Shown here: positions 7,718-16,520 of the stretch, piece by piece
Layout: the number at the start of each line of letters is the position of its first letter
Numbering within the stretch: the first letter of the stretch is position 1
Source: Sphingomonadaceae bacterium
GTDB taxonomy: Bacteria; Pseudomonadota; Alphaproteobacteria; Sphingomonadales; Sphingomonadaceae
NCBI GenBank assembly: GCA_947473355.1
Contig: CANJCQ010000040.1
Coordinates: 1 to 38,283 of the forward strand
Reading direction: 5' to 3'
Length of the DNA: 38,283 nucleotides
Made by a program: the position numbers and the translations under genes
Notes under the pieces: model-generated
Told to the model about the DNA's origin: nothing
Seen by the model: the letters and a program-made list of their open reading frames with translations, nothing else
Databases searched by the model: none

Positions 7718-8695
7718 ATGATCGCTAATCCCGAATTGCGCGCACTGCGGAGGGATGACTCTCCGCAGTGTGACGCGCAGGTCGCGCTGTTAAAGGCAAT
7801 GGACGACTGGCGGGCCAGGCCCGATGTCGCCGCCCTGCATGCGGAGCTTGAAGAATTCTCCGCCGGAGCGCAGCTCCAACAGTGTCCGGGGCTTGCGGCC
7901 CTGTTCAAGCCCGGCAGCGATGCGGCGCGGGAACTTGCGGCCGGCTTTTCGGCAATGACCTGCTCTTCTCTCGCCGAATGGCCGCTTGGTCATGTTGCCC
8001 TGCGTCATTTCACCGATGGGGTCACTTCCACCATACTCATCGCCCGCACGGTTAACGTGACGCTCTCGCTGGTCGCGATCGATGGCGATGGTATGGGATT
8101 GCGGCCCGAATCCGCGACCGCCAGCTTCGGCCCCAATCAAACCTGGGAATATGTCCTGGGTGGCAGCGCCGGCATCGAACTGGTCGAATGTCAGCCGACA
8201 GGCCCACGCCAGGCGCGGCTGAGCCGCCGCGAGGCCGAGATCGAGCCCGGCTCCATCCAGTTTCGCGACGGCCAGCGCGATGCGCGGCTGCTGCGGCGGA
8301 TCGATGGAGCGCTGGTCACGTTGCGGCTGCAGCGCCGCCGGGCCAATGCCGAAGCGACCCGCGAATATGATCTCGCCAGCGGCGCATTGTTGCATCAGGC
8401 GGCAGGCAATCCGCGTGACAGTCGGCTTGAACTGATGCTGGCACTGCTGGGCCGGATGGACCGCAAGGATGCCGCGCCGCATATGGCCGAGCTGGCCTGC
8501 GGTGAGGCCAGCGCTGCGCTGCGCTGGCAGGCGCTGCGTGAATGCCTGTCGCTCGATACCCGGCTGGGTTTCACTGCGCTGGTGACGATTGCAGCGCGCC
8601 CCGAGGATGCGCTGTCCGGCCCCGCCGGTGCCCTGCGCGCCCAATTGATCGAAGCCCATCCGCAATTGCAGGAGGTCGAACGATGCCCCATGTGA
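7718..8695 (+). CDS. Uncharacterised protein, apparent metal-less paralogue of the following cupin-like protein
   Basis: A 325-residue protein starting at ATG 7718 with only a weak upstream GGGA. The amino-terminal ~75 residues are helical. The middle (about residues 90-220) is beta-rich, with strands such as STILIARTVNVTLSLVAI and LVTLRLQRR. The carboxy-terminal ~90 residues are helical and HEAT-like. The order matches the next protein. A stretch around EPGSIQFRDGQRDARLLRR aligns by eye with EQGKIMLYRAHVDVHDQMP there, but the histidines are absent. This suggests an ancient duplication in which this copy lost metal binding. The end overlaps the next gene by 13 bases, so the two are probably made together. 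No enzyme or regulator family was recognised. Confidence 0.55.
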   Translation: MIANPELRALRRDDSPQCDAQVALLKAMDDWRARPDVAALHAELEEFSAGAQLQQCPGLAALFKPGSDAARELAAGFSAMTCSSLAEWPLGHVALRHFTDGVTSTILIARTVNVTLSLVAIDGDGMGLRPESATASFGPNQTWEYVLGGSAGIELVECQPTGPRQARLSRREAEIEPGSIQFRDGQRDARLLRRIDGALVTLRLQRRRANAEATREYDLASGALLHQAAGNPRDSRLELMLALLGRMDRKDAAPHMAELACGEASAALRWQALRECLSLDTRLGFTALVTIAARPEDALSGPAGALRAQLIEAHPQLQEVERCPM

Positions 8696-9582
8696 TCGCT
8701 ATCGAGGACGAGGCCGCCAGCAGCCTTGCCGAATGCGACGATGCGCTGAGCGTAAGCGGATTCCAGCCTGAGGATGAGGAAAGCCTGCACCACGCCGCGC
8801 TGCAGCTGCGGCGGCTGGGCAACAATCGCACCTTCCTGGGTGATCTGCTGATCGACGAGTTGAAGCGTCAGCACGCCGATGACGGTGGCGAGAATAGCTA
8901 TGGCCCGCAGGTCATCATGCTGCGCCCCTCGGGCAAGGGCGATTTCTTTATCCGCGCCAATATCTGGCCCAGTGAAGACGAACACGCCATGCGCGCAAGC
9001 GGCGGCGGCGCTTTCGTCTATTCGCAACCGCACGACCATAATTTCAACTTCCTGACGGTCGGCTATTTGGGGCCGGGCTACTGGAGCAATTACTACGAAT
9101 ACGAATATGAGGACGTGGTAGGCTATCGCGGTGAGTGGGTTGCTCTGCGCTTTATCGAGCGTTCGCGGCTGGAGCAGGGCAAGATCATGCTCTACCGCGC
9201 GCATGTCGACGTGCACGATCAGATGCCGGCCGATGCCCTGTCGATCTCGATCAATATCATGCACACCAGCGGGGCCCAGGCCTGGCTTGATCAATACAGT
9301 TTTGACCTGGAAAATCACCGGATCGGCCGGATCATCAGCAATGGTTCGAGCGAGGCGTTCCTGCGGATAGCAGTCGGCATGGGCTGCGGCGAGGCGAGGG
9401 ATCTGGCCGAGGGCTTTGGCAACTCGCACCCAAGCGACCGCATGCGGCTGGCGGCCTGGGGCGCTCTGGCTTCGGTCGAGACTGATCTGGCCGCGCGCGA
9501 CGGCGTCTGGCGTGCGGCGGAGACGGCGGGCAGCCGGCTTGTGGCGGCGGAAGCGAAGCAGCGGCGGATGGAACTGGCCTGA
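8683..9582 (+). CDS. Uncharacterised cupin-like protein with HEAT-like C-terminus
   Basis: A 299-residue protein. ATG 8683 has GGAGG 7 bases before it (8671-8675), inside the previous gene. A helical amino terminus (to about residue 75) is followed by a beta-rich core. That core contains QPHDHNFNFLTVGYLGPGYW and, further on, YRAHVDVHDQMPADALSISI. The spacing of H-x-H and a later histidine pair is what a cupin or double-stranded beta-helix metal site looks like. An aromatic/acidic NYYEYEYED segment follows the first motif. The last ~80 residues (HPSDRMRLAAWGALASVE) resemble a HEAT-type helical repeat. A metal-dependent oxygenase or a sensor are both possible. It is convergent with miaB, 15 bases away. 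Confidence 0.6.
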   Translation: MPHVIAIEDEAASSLAECDDALSVSGFQPEDEESLHHAALQLRRLGNNRTFLGDLLIDELKRQHADDGGENSYGPQVIMLRPSGKGDFFIRANIWPSEDEHAMRASGGGAFVYSQPHDHNFNFLTVGYLGPGYWSNYYEYEYEDVVGYRGEWVALRFIERSRLEQGKIMLYRAHVDVHDQMPADALSISINIMHTSGAQAWLDQYSFDLENHRIGRIISNGSSEAFLRIAVGMGCGEARDLAEGFGNSHPSDRMRLAAWGALASVETDLAARDGVWRAAETAGSRLVAAEAKQRRMELA

Positions 9583-9597
9583 GCCAGAACTTCGGCT

Positions 9598-10944
9598 TCA
9601 GCTCGCGGCGTTTGCCAGCAATCCGCCGCGTAAGGAATTTGGTCCGGCTTCCAGCAATTCAGCTGTGACCAGATCGCCGAGCGCGGCCTCGCCTTCAAAA
9701 TAGACTGATTGCAACCAGGGCGACTTGCCGAGCCATTGGCCAGGCTTTCGGCCATGCCGCTCGACCAGCACCTCGCAGGTGCGGCCCACCGTTGTCTGGT
9801 TGAAAGCGAGGCTGCTGCGCTGGAGCGCGGCCTGCAGCCGCTGGAGGCGCTCGTCCATAACTTCGGGCGCGATTTGTCCGTCCATGGAGGCAGCAGGAGT
9901 GCCGGGGCGGGGGCTGTACTTGAAGCTGAAAGCCTGAGCATAGCCGAGCGATTCAACCAATTGCAGTGTCTCTGCGAACTCTGCCTCGGTCTCGCCCGGA
10001 AAGCCGACGATGAAATCGCCGGACAAGGCAATGTCCGGCCGGACCGCGCGGACCCGTTCCATCAAGCGCAGGTAGCCCGCCACCTTGTGATTGCGGTTCA
10101 TCGCTGCGAGCACCCTGTCGCTGCCCGATTGCACCGGCAAGTGCAGGAATGGCATCAGTTTTGTCACTTCGCCATGGGCAGCGATAAGGCCATCGCTCAT
10201 GTCGCTGGGGTGGCTGGTCATGTAGCGGATGCGGCTGAGGTCGGCGAGCTCGGCCAGCGCGCGGATCAGCCCGTCGAGGCCTTGTGCGCGGCCCTTGTCA
10301 TCATCGCCGGTCCAGGCATTGACGTTCTGGCCGAGCAAGGTGATCTCGATCGCGCCCATATCGACCAGCCGCTTGGCTTCGTCGATCAGACTGGCAAAGG
10401 GCCGCGAGACTTCGGCGCCGCGGGTATAGGGCACCACGCAATAGGTGCAGAACTTGTCGCAGCCTTCCTGCACGGTGAGGAAGGCCGAGGCGCCGACCTT
10501 GCGCCGCCGGGGCAAGGCGTCGAACTTGGTCTCCGCCGGCATGTCGGTGTCAGTGACCCGCTTGCCCAGCGCTGCCTCGGCCAGCATCGCGGGCAAGCGG
10601 TGATAGGCTTGCGGCCCGACGACCATGCGCACTGACGGCGCGCGCGCCATGATTTCGTCGCCCTCGGCCTGGGCCACGCAGCCTGCCACTGCGATCAGCG
10701 GGACCGAGCCATCTTCGCGGCCCCAATCCTTCAGAATCCGGCCGATATCGGAATAGACCTTGTCCACGGCCTTCTCGCGGATGTGGCAGGTGTTGAGCAC
10801 GACCAGATCGGCGTCCTCGCCATCGGCTGCGGCATTCATGCCCTGATCGGCAAGCAGTTCGGACATCCGCTCGCCGTCATAGACGTTCATCTGGCAGCCA
10901 AAGTTCTTGACGCGATAGGTCTGTGGAGGCGGGCTTGGGGGCAT
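9598..10944 (-). CDS. miaB: tRNA-2-methylthio-N6-dimethylallyladenosine synthase
   Basis: A 448-residue radical SAM methylthiotransferase that converts i6A37 to ms2i6A37 in tRNAs reading UNN codons. The ATG at 10944 is chosen; an in-frame GTG at 10989 would add 15 residues without family similarity. The UPF0004 domain has its three cluster cysteines at about 17, 53 and 89 (NFGCQMN, NTCHIR, GCVAQAEG). The radical SAM cluster is GCDKFCTYCVVPYTRG, with cysteines at about 162, 166 and 169. The PVQSGSDRVLAAMNR and FIVGFPGETEAEF motifs follow, then a carboxy-terminal TRAM domain. All key residues are intact. The gene diverges from argS across 103 bases. Confidence 0.95.
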   Translation of the reverse strand: MPPSPPPQTYRVKNFGCQMNVYDGERMSELLADQGMNAAADGEDADLVVLNTCHIREKAVDKVYSDIGRILKDWGREDGSVPLIAVAGCVAQAEGDEIMARAPSVRMVVGPQAYHRLPAMLAEAALGKRVTDTDMPAETKFDALPRRRKVGASAFLTVQEGCDKFCTYCVVPYTRGAEVSRPFASLIDEAKRLVDMGAIEITLLGQNVNAWTGDDDKGRAQGLDGLIRALAELADLSRIRYMTSHPSDMSDGLIAAHGEVTKLMPFLHLPVQSGSDRVLAAMNRNHKVAGYLRLMERVRAVRPDIALSGDFIVGFPGETEAEFAETLQLVESLGYAQAFSFKYSPRPGTPAASMDGQIAPEVMDERLQRLQAALQRSSLAFNQTTVGRTCEVLVERHGRKPGQWLGKSPWLQSVYFEGEAALGDLVTAELLEAGPNSLRGGLLANAAS

Positions 10945-11047
10945 GGCTGGAGCCGATAGGGGAGATTGGCGGCATTTAGAAGGGGGCACTGGAAAGCTGG
11001 GACGCGTGGAGGTTCCCTTGTTGCGCCAAAACGGCTAACCGCGCCTC

Positions 11048-12793
11048 ATGTCACAGACCCAGACCCTTTATGCTGCCTTCACCGGCCACCTCAACGCCGC
11101 GCTCGATGCGCTGGAAGCCGCTGGCACGCTGCCTTCCGGCCTCAACCGCGCCGCGATAACCGTCGAGCCGCCGCGCGATCCGGCGCATGGCGATCTTTCT
11201 ACCAATGCCGCCATGGTGCTGGCCAAGCCCGCGGGCATGAACCCGCGCGCCTTGGCCGAGGCTTTGGTGGCGGAGCTCGCCAAGTTGCCGCAAGTGACCA
11301 GCGCTGAGATCGCGGGCCCGGGCTTCATCAACCTGCGCGTTGCCGCCGACGCATGGCTGGATGAGCTCAGGGCATTTGCCGCGCTGGGGAGCGACTACGG
11401 CCGCTCGGCGATGGGCGGCGGATCGACGGTCAACATCGAATATGTCTCCACCAACCCGACCGGACCGATGCACATGGGCCACTGCCGGGGTGCGGTGGTG
11501 GGCGACGCGCTGGCCAGCCTGCTTGAATTCGCCGGCCACAAGGTGATCCGTGAGTATTATGTCAACGATGCCGGCGGTCAGGTCGACGTTCTCGCCCGGT
11601 CCGTACATATTCGTTACCGCGAGGCACTTGGCGAAGCGGTTGGAGAGATTCCCGAAGGTCTTTATCCGGGAGACTATCTTGTTCCGGTCGGCGAAGCCTT
11701 GGCCAAGGAATTCGGCGACAAATATGCGAAGGCGCCGGAAAGCGATTGGCTCGTCCTGTTTCGCCAGCGCGCGGTCGCCGCGATGCTGACGATGATCCGA
11801 GCCGACCTGGCACTGCTCGGCGTTGAGCATGATCTGTTTTCCTCCGAGGCTGAGCTTCAAGCCAAGGGCAAGCCCGCCGAGGCCGAAAAGTGGCTGCGGG
11901 CGCATGATCTGGTTTATGACGGCGTGCTGGAGGCACCCAAAGGCAAGACGCTGGAAGACTGGGAACCAGTCGAACTGCCGCTGTTCCGCTCGACCAAATT
12001 CGGCGACGATCAGGATCGCCCGATCCGCAAGAGCGACGGCAGCTGGACCTATTTCGGTGCGGACCTCGCCTATCATTACCAGAAGGCCGAGACTGCCGAT
12101 GCACTGGTCGATATCTGGGGCGCCGATCATGCCGGGACAGTCAAGCGGATCAAGGCGGCGGTTGCTGCGATGACCGGAGCGAAGGGCAAGGAGACGCCTT
12201 TCGAGGTCAAGCTCGTTCAGATGGTCCAGTTGCTGCGCAATGGCGAGCCAGTCAAAATGTCCAAGCGCTCTGGCAACTTTGTCACTCTTGCAGATGTTGT
12301 GAGTGAAGTTGGCAAGGATGTGGTGCGTTTCACCATGCTGACCCGCAAGCCCGAAGCGCAGATGGATTTCGATTTCGCCAAGGTGGTTGAGGCCTCGAAG
12401 GACAATCCGGTTTTCTATGTGCAATATGCCAATGCGCGGATTTGCTCGACCATTCGCAAGGCGGCGGCGGAAGGGCTTGCGCCGTCCGGCGAAGCGCTCG
12501 AACTGCTTGGGGAAGAGGAGCTCGAGCTGATCAAAATTGCAGCGCAGTTCCCGCGTCTGGTGGAAGCTGCGGCGGCCGCGCGCGAGCCGCACCGCATTGC
12601 TTTCTTCCTCCACGATCTTGCGGCCGCGTTCCATTCCTATTGGAATGTGGGTAACGACAGACCAGAAAAGCGGTTCATCGTGGCACAGAATGGTAATCTG
12701 ACTGGTGCTAGGCTCTTTCTTGCGGCACAAATCGGGCAATTGTTGCGTAATGGCCTCGCTCTGCTTGGTGTGGAGGCCGTGGAGGAAATGTGA
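11048..12793 (+). CDS. argS: Arginyl-tRNA synthetase
   Basis: A 581-residue class I aminoacyl-tRNA synthetase charging tRNA-Arg with arginine. The amino-terminal additional domain includes DPAHGDLSTNAAM at residues 44-56. The HIGH-type motif is HMGH at residues 142-145, after VSTNPTGP. The KMSKS counterpart KMSKRSG begins at residue 403, so this enzyme keeps a canonical KMSK loop rather than the degenerate form in E. coli. The carboxy-terminal anticodon-binding helical domain (DALR) starts near residue 460. The stop codon sits within the ribosome-binding region of the SPOR gene, indicating coupling. It heads the long plus-strand block that runs to tatC. Confidence 0.96.
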   Translation: MSQTQTLYAAFTGHLNAALDALEAAGTLPSGLNRAAITVEPPRDPAHGDLSTNAAMVLAKPAGMNPRALAEALVAELAKLPQVTSAEIAGPGFINLRVAADAWLDELRAFAALGSDYGRSAMGGGSTVNIEYVSTNPTGPMHMGHCRGAVVGDALASLLEFAGHKVIREYYVNDAGGQVDVLARSVHIRYREALGEAVGEIPEGLYPGDYLVPVGEALAKEFGDKYAKAPESDWLVLFRQRAVAAMLTMIRADLALLGVEHDLFSSEAELQAKGKPAEAEKWLRAHDLVYDGVLEAPKGKTLEDWEPVELPLFRSTKFGDDQDRPIRKSDGSWTYFGADLAYHYQKAETADALVDIWGADHAGTVKRIKAAVAAMTGAKGKETPFEVKLVQMVQLLRNGEPVKMSKRSGNFVTLADVVSEVGKDVVRFTMLTRKPEAQMDFDFAKVVEASKDNPVFYVQYANARICSTIRKAAAEGLAPSGEALELLGEEELELIKIAAQFPRLVEAAAAAREPHRIAFFLHDLAAAFHSYWNVGNDRPEKRFIVAQNGNLTGARLFLAAQIGQLLRNGLALLGVEAVEEM

Positions 12794-12795
12794 TC

Positions 12796-13635
12796 ATGGC
12801 TATGGTTGATGGCAAGCTTGGCGACGGTGATGGTTCTGAGGGAACCGAGCAATTTGCAGTTAGCGCCGACAACGACCACGAGGAATATCTCGCCGAAGAT
12901 GCCGTTGGCGACGATCAGCTTGAGTTCGATGACGATAACGAACGGCTGCCCTGGCTCGATTCCGATGATGATGATCATGCCGAGGGCTCTGACAGCGGCC
13001 GTGTGCTTGGCCTCGTCGTGCTGGGCCTGATTGCCTTGGCTACCATCGTCGGCGGCATCTGGTGGTCGACTCACCGCACGCCCGATCCAACGCTGGTCGC
13101 CGATGGCAGCACTATTGCTGCTCCCAGCCAGGCTTACAAGGAAGCGCCGAAGGATCCCGGCGGCAAGACCTTTGATGGCACCGGCAACACTGCATTCGCC
13201 GTTTCCGAAGGCCAAACCCGCCCGGCAAAACTGGGCGAGGGCTCTGCCCCGGTCGCTCCGCCGCCCGGTGGCGCAGCTGTGAAGCCGGGCTTTGACAGCG
13301 TGAAGCCTCCGGTGGCCTTCGCTTCGGCAACGCCGGCAGCCAGTGCGTCTGCCAATGCGTCTGCCAATGCTGGGGCCAATGCAGCAGCTGCCCAGACGGT
13401 CAGCGGCCCGGCCGTGCAAGTCGGTGCCTATTCGACCCGCGCTTCGGCTGAAGCTGCATGGAGCCGCCTGTCGCAGCAGTATAGCGCGCTGTCGGGCCAG
13501 CGGCATCAGACCGTCGAAGGCAAGGCAGATATTGGCACGGTGTTCCGCCTGCAGGCGCTGCCCGGTGATGCTGCGGCAGCACAGGCGCTGTGCAGCAGGC
13601 TCAAGTCGGCGGGGCTGGCCTGCCAGGTCAAATAA
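12796..13635 (+). CDS. SPOR domain-containing membrane protein
   Basis: A 279-residue single-pass inner-membrane protein. The ATG at 12796 is preferred (GGAGG at 12781-12785, 10 bases before); a GTG at 12790 overlapping the argS stop is possible. The cytoplasmic amino terminus is strongly acidic (DDDDHAEG). A transmembrane helix lies at about residues 69-91 (GLVVLGLIALATIVGGIWW). A proline/alanine-rich periplasmic linker follows, with a small tandem repeat. The last ~75 residues form a SPOR domain (VQVGAYSTRASAEAAWSRL), which binds glycan strands lacking stem peptides at division septa. It precedes nagZ, another murein-linked gene, consistent with a role in cell-wall turnover or division. Confidence 0.88.
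   Translation: MAMVDGKLGDGDGSEGTEQFAVSADNDHEEYLAEDAVGDDQLEFDDDNERLPWLDSDDDDHAEGSDSGRVLGLVVLGLIALATIVGGIWWSTHRTPDPTLVADGSTIAAPSQAYKEAPKDPGGKTFDGTGNTAFAVSEGQTRPAKLGEGSAPVAPPPGGAAVKPGFDSVKPPVAFASATPAASASANASANAGANAAAAQTVSGPAVQVGAYSTRASAEAAWSRLSQQYSALSGQRHQTVEGKADIGTVFRLQALPGDAAAAQALCSRLKSAGLACQVK
13345..13380 (+). repeat. 12-bp tandem repeat in the SPOR protein linker
   Basis: GCGTCTGCCAAT occurs twice in exact tandem (13345-13356, 13357-13368), followed by a degenerate third unit GCTGGGGCCAAT (13369-13380). It encodes the repeating Ala-Ser-Ala-Asn linker. Being a multiple of three, copy-number change would alter linker length without a frameshift. Confidence 0.8.
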
Positions 13636-13711
13636 GCCGGCTTGCGGCCTGTCCACAAGCCTTGCGCAGCGCGCGCTTGCTAAGACCGCGCGTTCCTGCG
13701 AATTTCCGCGC

Positions 13712-14743
13712 ATGACACCTGCGATTTTTGGTCTGGCCGGGCATGCTTTGAGCGCGGACGAGCGCGCCTTCTTTCGCGACTGCGATCCGGCGGGCTACAT
13801 CGTGTTCGGGCGCAATGTGGAGAGCCGCGCCCAACTGCGGTCGTTAACCGACAGCTTGCGCGCTATTCATGGCCGCGAGAAGCTGCTGATCACAGTCGAT
13901 CAGGAAGGTGGTCGGGTCGCCCGGCTGAAGCCGCCGCAATGGCCGAGCTGGCCTGCAGGCGCGGCTTTCGATCAGCTTTACGAACTAGCTCCGGCCAGCG
14001 CCATTGAGGCCGCGCGGGCCAATGCCGAAGCGCTGGGCGGCGATCTTGCCGAAGTTGGCATAACTTGCACTCACGCCCCAGTAATCGACGTGCGGCAGGC
14101 AGGTGCGCACGATGTGATCGGCGACCGCGCCTATGGCTACGAACCGCTGAGGGTCGCAGCGCTCGGCCGCGCTGTGCTCGATGGCCTCGCCCGCGCCGGG
14201 ATCGCCGGGACGGTCAAGCACATGCCCGGCCACGGCCGGACCACGACCGACACGCATCTGGAAATGCCGACCGTGACTGCCAGCGAGGAAGAGCTGGAGA
14301 TCGATCTCGCCCCGTTCCGCGCGCTGAATTCTGCGCCTATCGCGATGACCGGGCACTTGCTGTTTACCGCATGGGATTCCGACAACCCCGCGACCCAATC
14401 GCCGTTTGTGATCAAAGAGATTATCCGCAAGCGCATCGGTTTTGACGGCCTCCTGCTGACTGACGACCTCGACATGGAAGCGCTGTCGGGCACCGTGCCT
14501 GAGCGGGCAGAACGATCGATTGCGGCGGGCTGCGATATTGCGCTCAATTGCTGGGCAAAAATGGACGACATGATCGGGATTGTGCAGCGCCTTCCAGTCA
14601 TGTCCGACAAGACCGCGTCGCGGCTCGAACGCGCATTGTCGGATACTAGGCTCGACGGCGCGACTGGTGATCAGGCCGCTTTGATTGCCAAACGCGATGC
14701 CCTGCTGGCGCTGACTGCCCAGGATGCCGAGGCCAGGGCATGA
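13712..14743 (+). CDS. nagZ: Beta-N-acetylhexosaminidase, glycoside hydrolase family 3
   Basis: A 343-residue cytoplasmic enzyme that removes N-acetylglucosamine from anhydro-muropeptides during peptidoglycan recycling. The ATG at 13712 begins the family's usual start (MTPAIFGLAG). Substrate-binding VDQEGGRVARL lies at residues 62-72. The NagZ signature KHMPGHG is at 169-175, followed by the D-x-H dyad (Asp180, His182) that supplies the general acid. The nucleophile is Asp251 in LLTDDLDMEAL. All catalytic residues are present. The stop overlaps the scpA start (ATGA), an arrangement common in this order. Confidence 0.93.
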   Translation: MTPAIFGLAGHALSADERAFFRDCDPAGYIVFGRNVESRAQLRSLTDSLRAIHGREKLLITVDQEGGRVARLKPPQWPSWPAGAAFDQLYELAPASAIEAARANAEALGGDLAEVGITCTHAPVIDVRQAGAHDVIGDRAYGYEPLRVAALGRAVLDGLARAGIAGTVKHMPGHGRTTTDTHLEMPTVTASEEELEIDLAPFRALNSAPIAMTGHLLFTAWDSDNPATQSPFVIKEIIRKRIGFDGLLLTDDLDMEALSGTVPERAERSIAAGCDIALNCWAKMDDMIGIVQRLPVMSDKTASRLERALSDTRLDGATGDQAALIAKRDALLALTAQDAEARA

Positions 14744-15555
14744 GCGAACTCGACCTCACTCCGGCTGAGCTTGAGGCAGCGGGCGAATGGGATGGCGTGG
14801 GCAGCGCTTCCTCCGACGACACCGCGCTCTATCTCGAGCTCGATGGCTGGGAAGGCCCGCTTGACCTGCTGCTCGATCTGGCGCGGCGGCAGAAGGTCGA
14901 TCTGCGGCAGATTTCGATCCTCGCCCTGGTCGATCAATATATCGGCTATATCGAGCGCGCCGAGGCAATGCGGCTGGAGCTCGCAGCGGACTATCTGGTG
15001 ATGGCCGCATGGCTGGCTTACCTCAAATCGGCGTTGTTGCTGCCGCGCGAAGAACAGGAAGATCCGAGCGCCGAGGAGCTGGCTCTGCGCCTGCAATTGC
15101 GGTTGCAGCGGCTTGGCGCGATGCGCGAGGCGGCGGCGCGGATTTTGGCGCGAGACCGGCTGGGGCGCGATGTATTCCTGCGCGGTGCGCCGGAAGGTTT
15201 GCGGGTTGATCGCAAAAACAGCTGGCAGTGTGACTGGTTCGCGCTGGTTCAAGCCTATGGCCAGGTGAAAGCGCGGACGGCGCCCGTGGTGCATATGGTC
15301 CGCGACCGGATGGTGATGACGCTCGATAGCGCCTTGACGCGGGTGTCGGCAATGCTGGGCGTGACGCTCGACTGGATCGAATTGCAAGAGTTTCTGCCGC
15401 CGCGCGAAGGGGGCGAATGGACCGATCCGCGCCTGCGCCGTTCGGCTCTTGCGTCGAGTTTTGTCGCTGCTTTGGAACTTGCCAGGCTTGGCAAAGCCGA
15501 ACTGGCGCAGGACAGCACTTTTGGCCCCCTGCATATCCGGCAATTGCGAACATGA
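14740..15555 (+). CDS. scpA: Segregation and condensation protein A
   Basis: A 271-residue kleisin subunit that bridges the SMC heads and, with ScpB, forms the condensin-like complex for chromosome segregation. The family hallmark WEGPLDLLLDLARRQKVDL is at about residues 37-55, then ISILALVDQYI and AADYLVMAAWLAYLKSALLLP. The first ~30 residues are an acidic extension. The carboxy-terminal winged helix, which contacts the SMC head, is less conserved. The start overlaps the nagZ stop and the stop overlaps the scpB start, both as ATGA, so the three are coupled. Confidence 0.93.
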   Translation: MSELDLTPAELEAAGEWDGVGSASSDDTALYLELDGWEGPLDLLLDLARRQKVDLRQISILALVDQYIGYIERAEAMRLELAADYLVMAAWLAYLKSALLLPREEQEDPSAEELALRLQLRLQRLGAMREAAARILARDRLGRDVFLRGAPEGLRVDRKNSWQCDWFALVQAYGQVKARTAPVVHMVRDRMVMTLDSALTRVSAMLGVTLDWIELQEFLPPREGGEWTDPRLRRSALASSFVAALELARLGKAELAQDSTFGPLHIRQLRT

Positions 15556-16196
15556 CTGAAATGGACGATCTGACCCGCGCCGTCGAAGCGACTCTCTTCG
15601 CCGCCGAAGCGCCGATGACTGCCGAAGCAATCTCGGCGCATCTTGGTGGGGCGGATGTGCGCGCGGCACTGGCCGATCTGGCGGCGCATTACCGGCAGAG
15701 AGGTGTCGCATTGGTTGAGCGCGGCAATCGCTGGCATTTCCAGACCGCACCCGATCTTGCCCATCTGCTGCGCCGTGAGCGTGAAGATGTGCGCCGCCTG
15801 TCACGCGCCGCGACTGAGGTGTTGGCGATTGTCGCCTATCATGAGCCGGTCAGCCGCGCCGAAGTCGAGGCAATCCGCGGGGTGCAGACTGCAAAGGGAA
15901 CGCTCGATGTTTTGCTGGAGGCTGGCTGGGTCCGGGTTGCGGGGCGGCGTGAATCGCCGGGGCGGCCAACGATCTATGCGACAACTCCCGAGTTCCTCGC
16001 CCATTTCGGCCTGGCCTCGCGCAAGGATCTGCCTGGAATAGATGAGTTACGCGCTGCCGGCCTGCTCGATCCGGTCGAAGATGCGCTTGAGGCGGCTTTG
16101 GCCGAGTCGGGAGAAGAACGTGAGGCAGGTGAAATCGGACAAAGCAAATCACCATTAGCCGAACCACCACTGGCAAGTGAAGAGGAAAGCGCCTAG
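15552..16196 (+). CDS. scpB: Segregation and condensation protein B
   Basis: A 214-residue partner of ScpA composed of two winged-helix domains. Recognisable parts are the start LTRAVEATLFAAEAPMTAE, the RGNRWHFQTAPDLA strand, and the second winged helix with LSRAATEVLAIVAYHEPVSR and IRGV. These are followed by RESPGRPTIYATTPEFLAHFGL. The last ~45 residues are acidic and low in complexity, as in many ScpB proteins. The start at 15552 (ATGA overlap with scpA) is chosen over upstream in-frame codons because it gives the normal amino terminus. Confidence 0.93.
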   Translation: MTEMDDLTRAVEATLFAAEAPMTAEAISAHLGGADVRAALADLAAHYRQRGVALVERGNRWHFQTAPDLAHLLRREREDVRRLSRAATEVLAIVAYHEPVSRAEVEAIRGVQTAKGTLDVLLEAGWVRVAGRRESPGRPTIYATTPEFLAHFGLASRKDLPGIDELRAAGLLDPVEDALEAALAESGEEREAGEIGQSKSPLAEPPLASEEESA

Positions 16197-16244
16197 ATAG
16201 GGGAGTGACAGGGGCTGCAACGGGCGCAGCAATTGGAGATTGTT

Positions 16245-16499
16245 ATGGGTAGTTTCTCACTGGTCCACTGGGTTATCGTGCTGATCGTTGTGCTCCTGCT
16301 GTTCGGCCGGGGCCGGGTTTCCGAGATCATGGGTGATTTCGGCAAGGGCATAAAGAGCTTCAAGCAGGGCCTGAACGAAGAGCCCGCCGCCGGGCAGCCT
16401 GCTGCGCCGACCGCGCAAATCCCGACCACGCCGCCGGCATCGCAGACAACGGTGAACGGCGAAACGGTGATCGATTCAACCAAGCCCGGTCCGCGATAA
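16245..16499 (+). CDS. tatA: Sec-independent protein translocase protein TatA
   Basis: An 84-residue pore-forming component of the twin-arginine translocase. The ATG at 16245 has GGAG 6 bases before it, preferred to a TTG at 16233. It has the short amino-terminal transmembrane helix ([14 protein letters not shown]), the FG hinge, and an amphipathic helix ([14 protein letters not shown]). The tail is proline/threonine rich. It is followed after 21 bases by tatB, and the tat genes lie 48 bases after scpB. Confidence 0.93.
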   Translation: MGSFSLVHWVIVLIVVLLLFGRGRVSEIMGDFGKGIKSFKQGLNEEPAAGQPAAPTAQIPTTPPASQTTVNGETVIDSTKPGPR

Positions 16500-16520
16500 G
16501 CGACAAGTAGTCTCGCTGTC

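Noticed and set aside
11051..12739. A 562-codon open frame opposite argS
   Set aside because: Antisense to an intact arginyl-tRNA synthetase; no domain, no ribosome-binding site and composition of a shadow frame.
13343..13711. Upstream extension of the nagZ frame into the SPOR gene
   Set aside because: It overlaps the SPOR-domain coding region in another frame; the NagZ family start matches ATG 13712.
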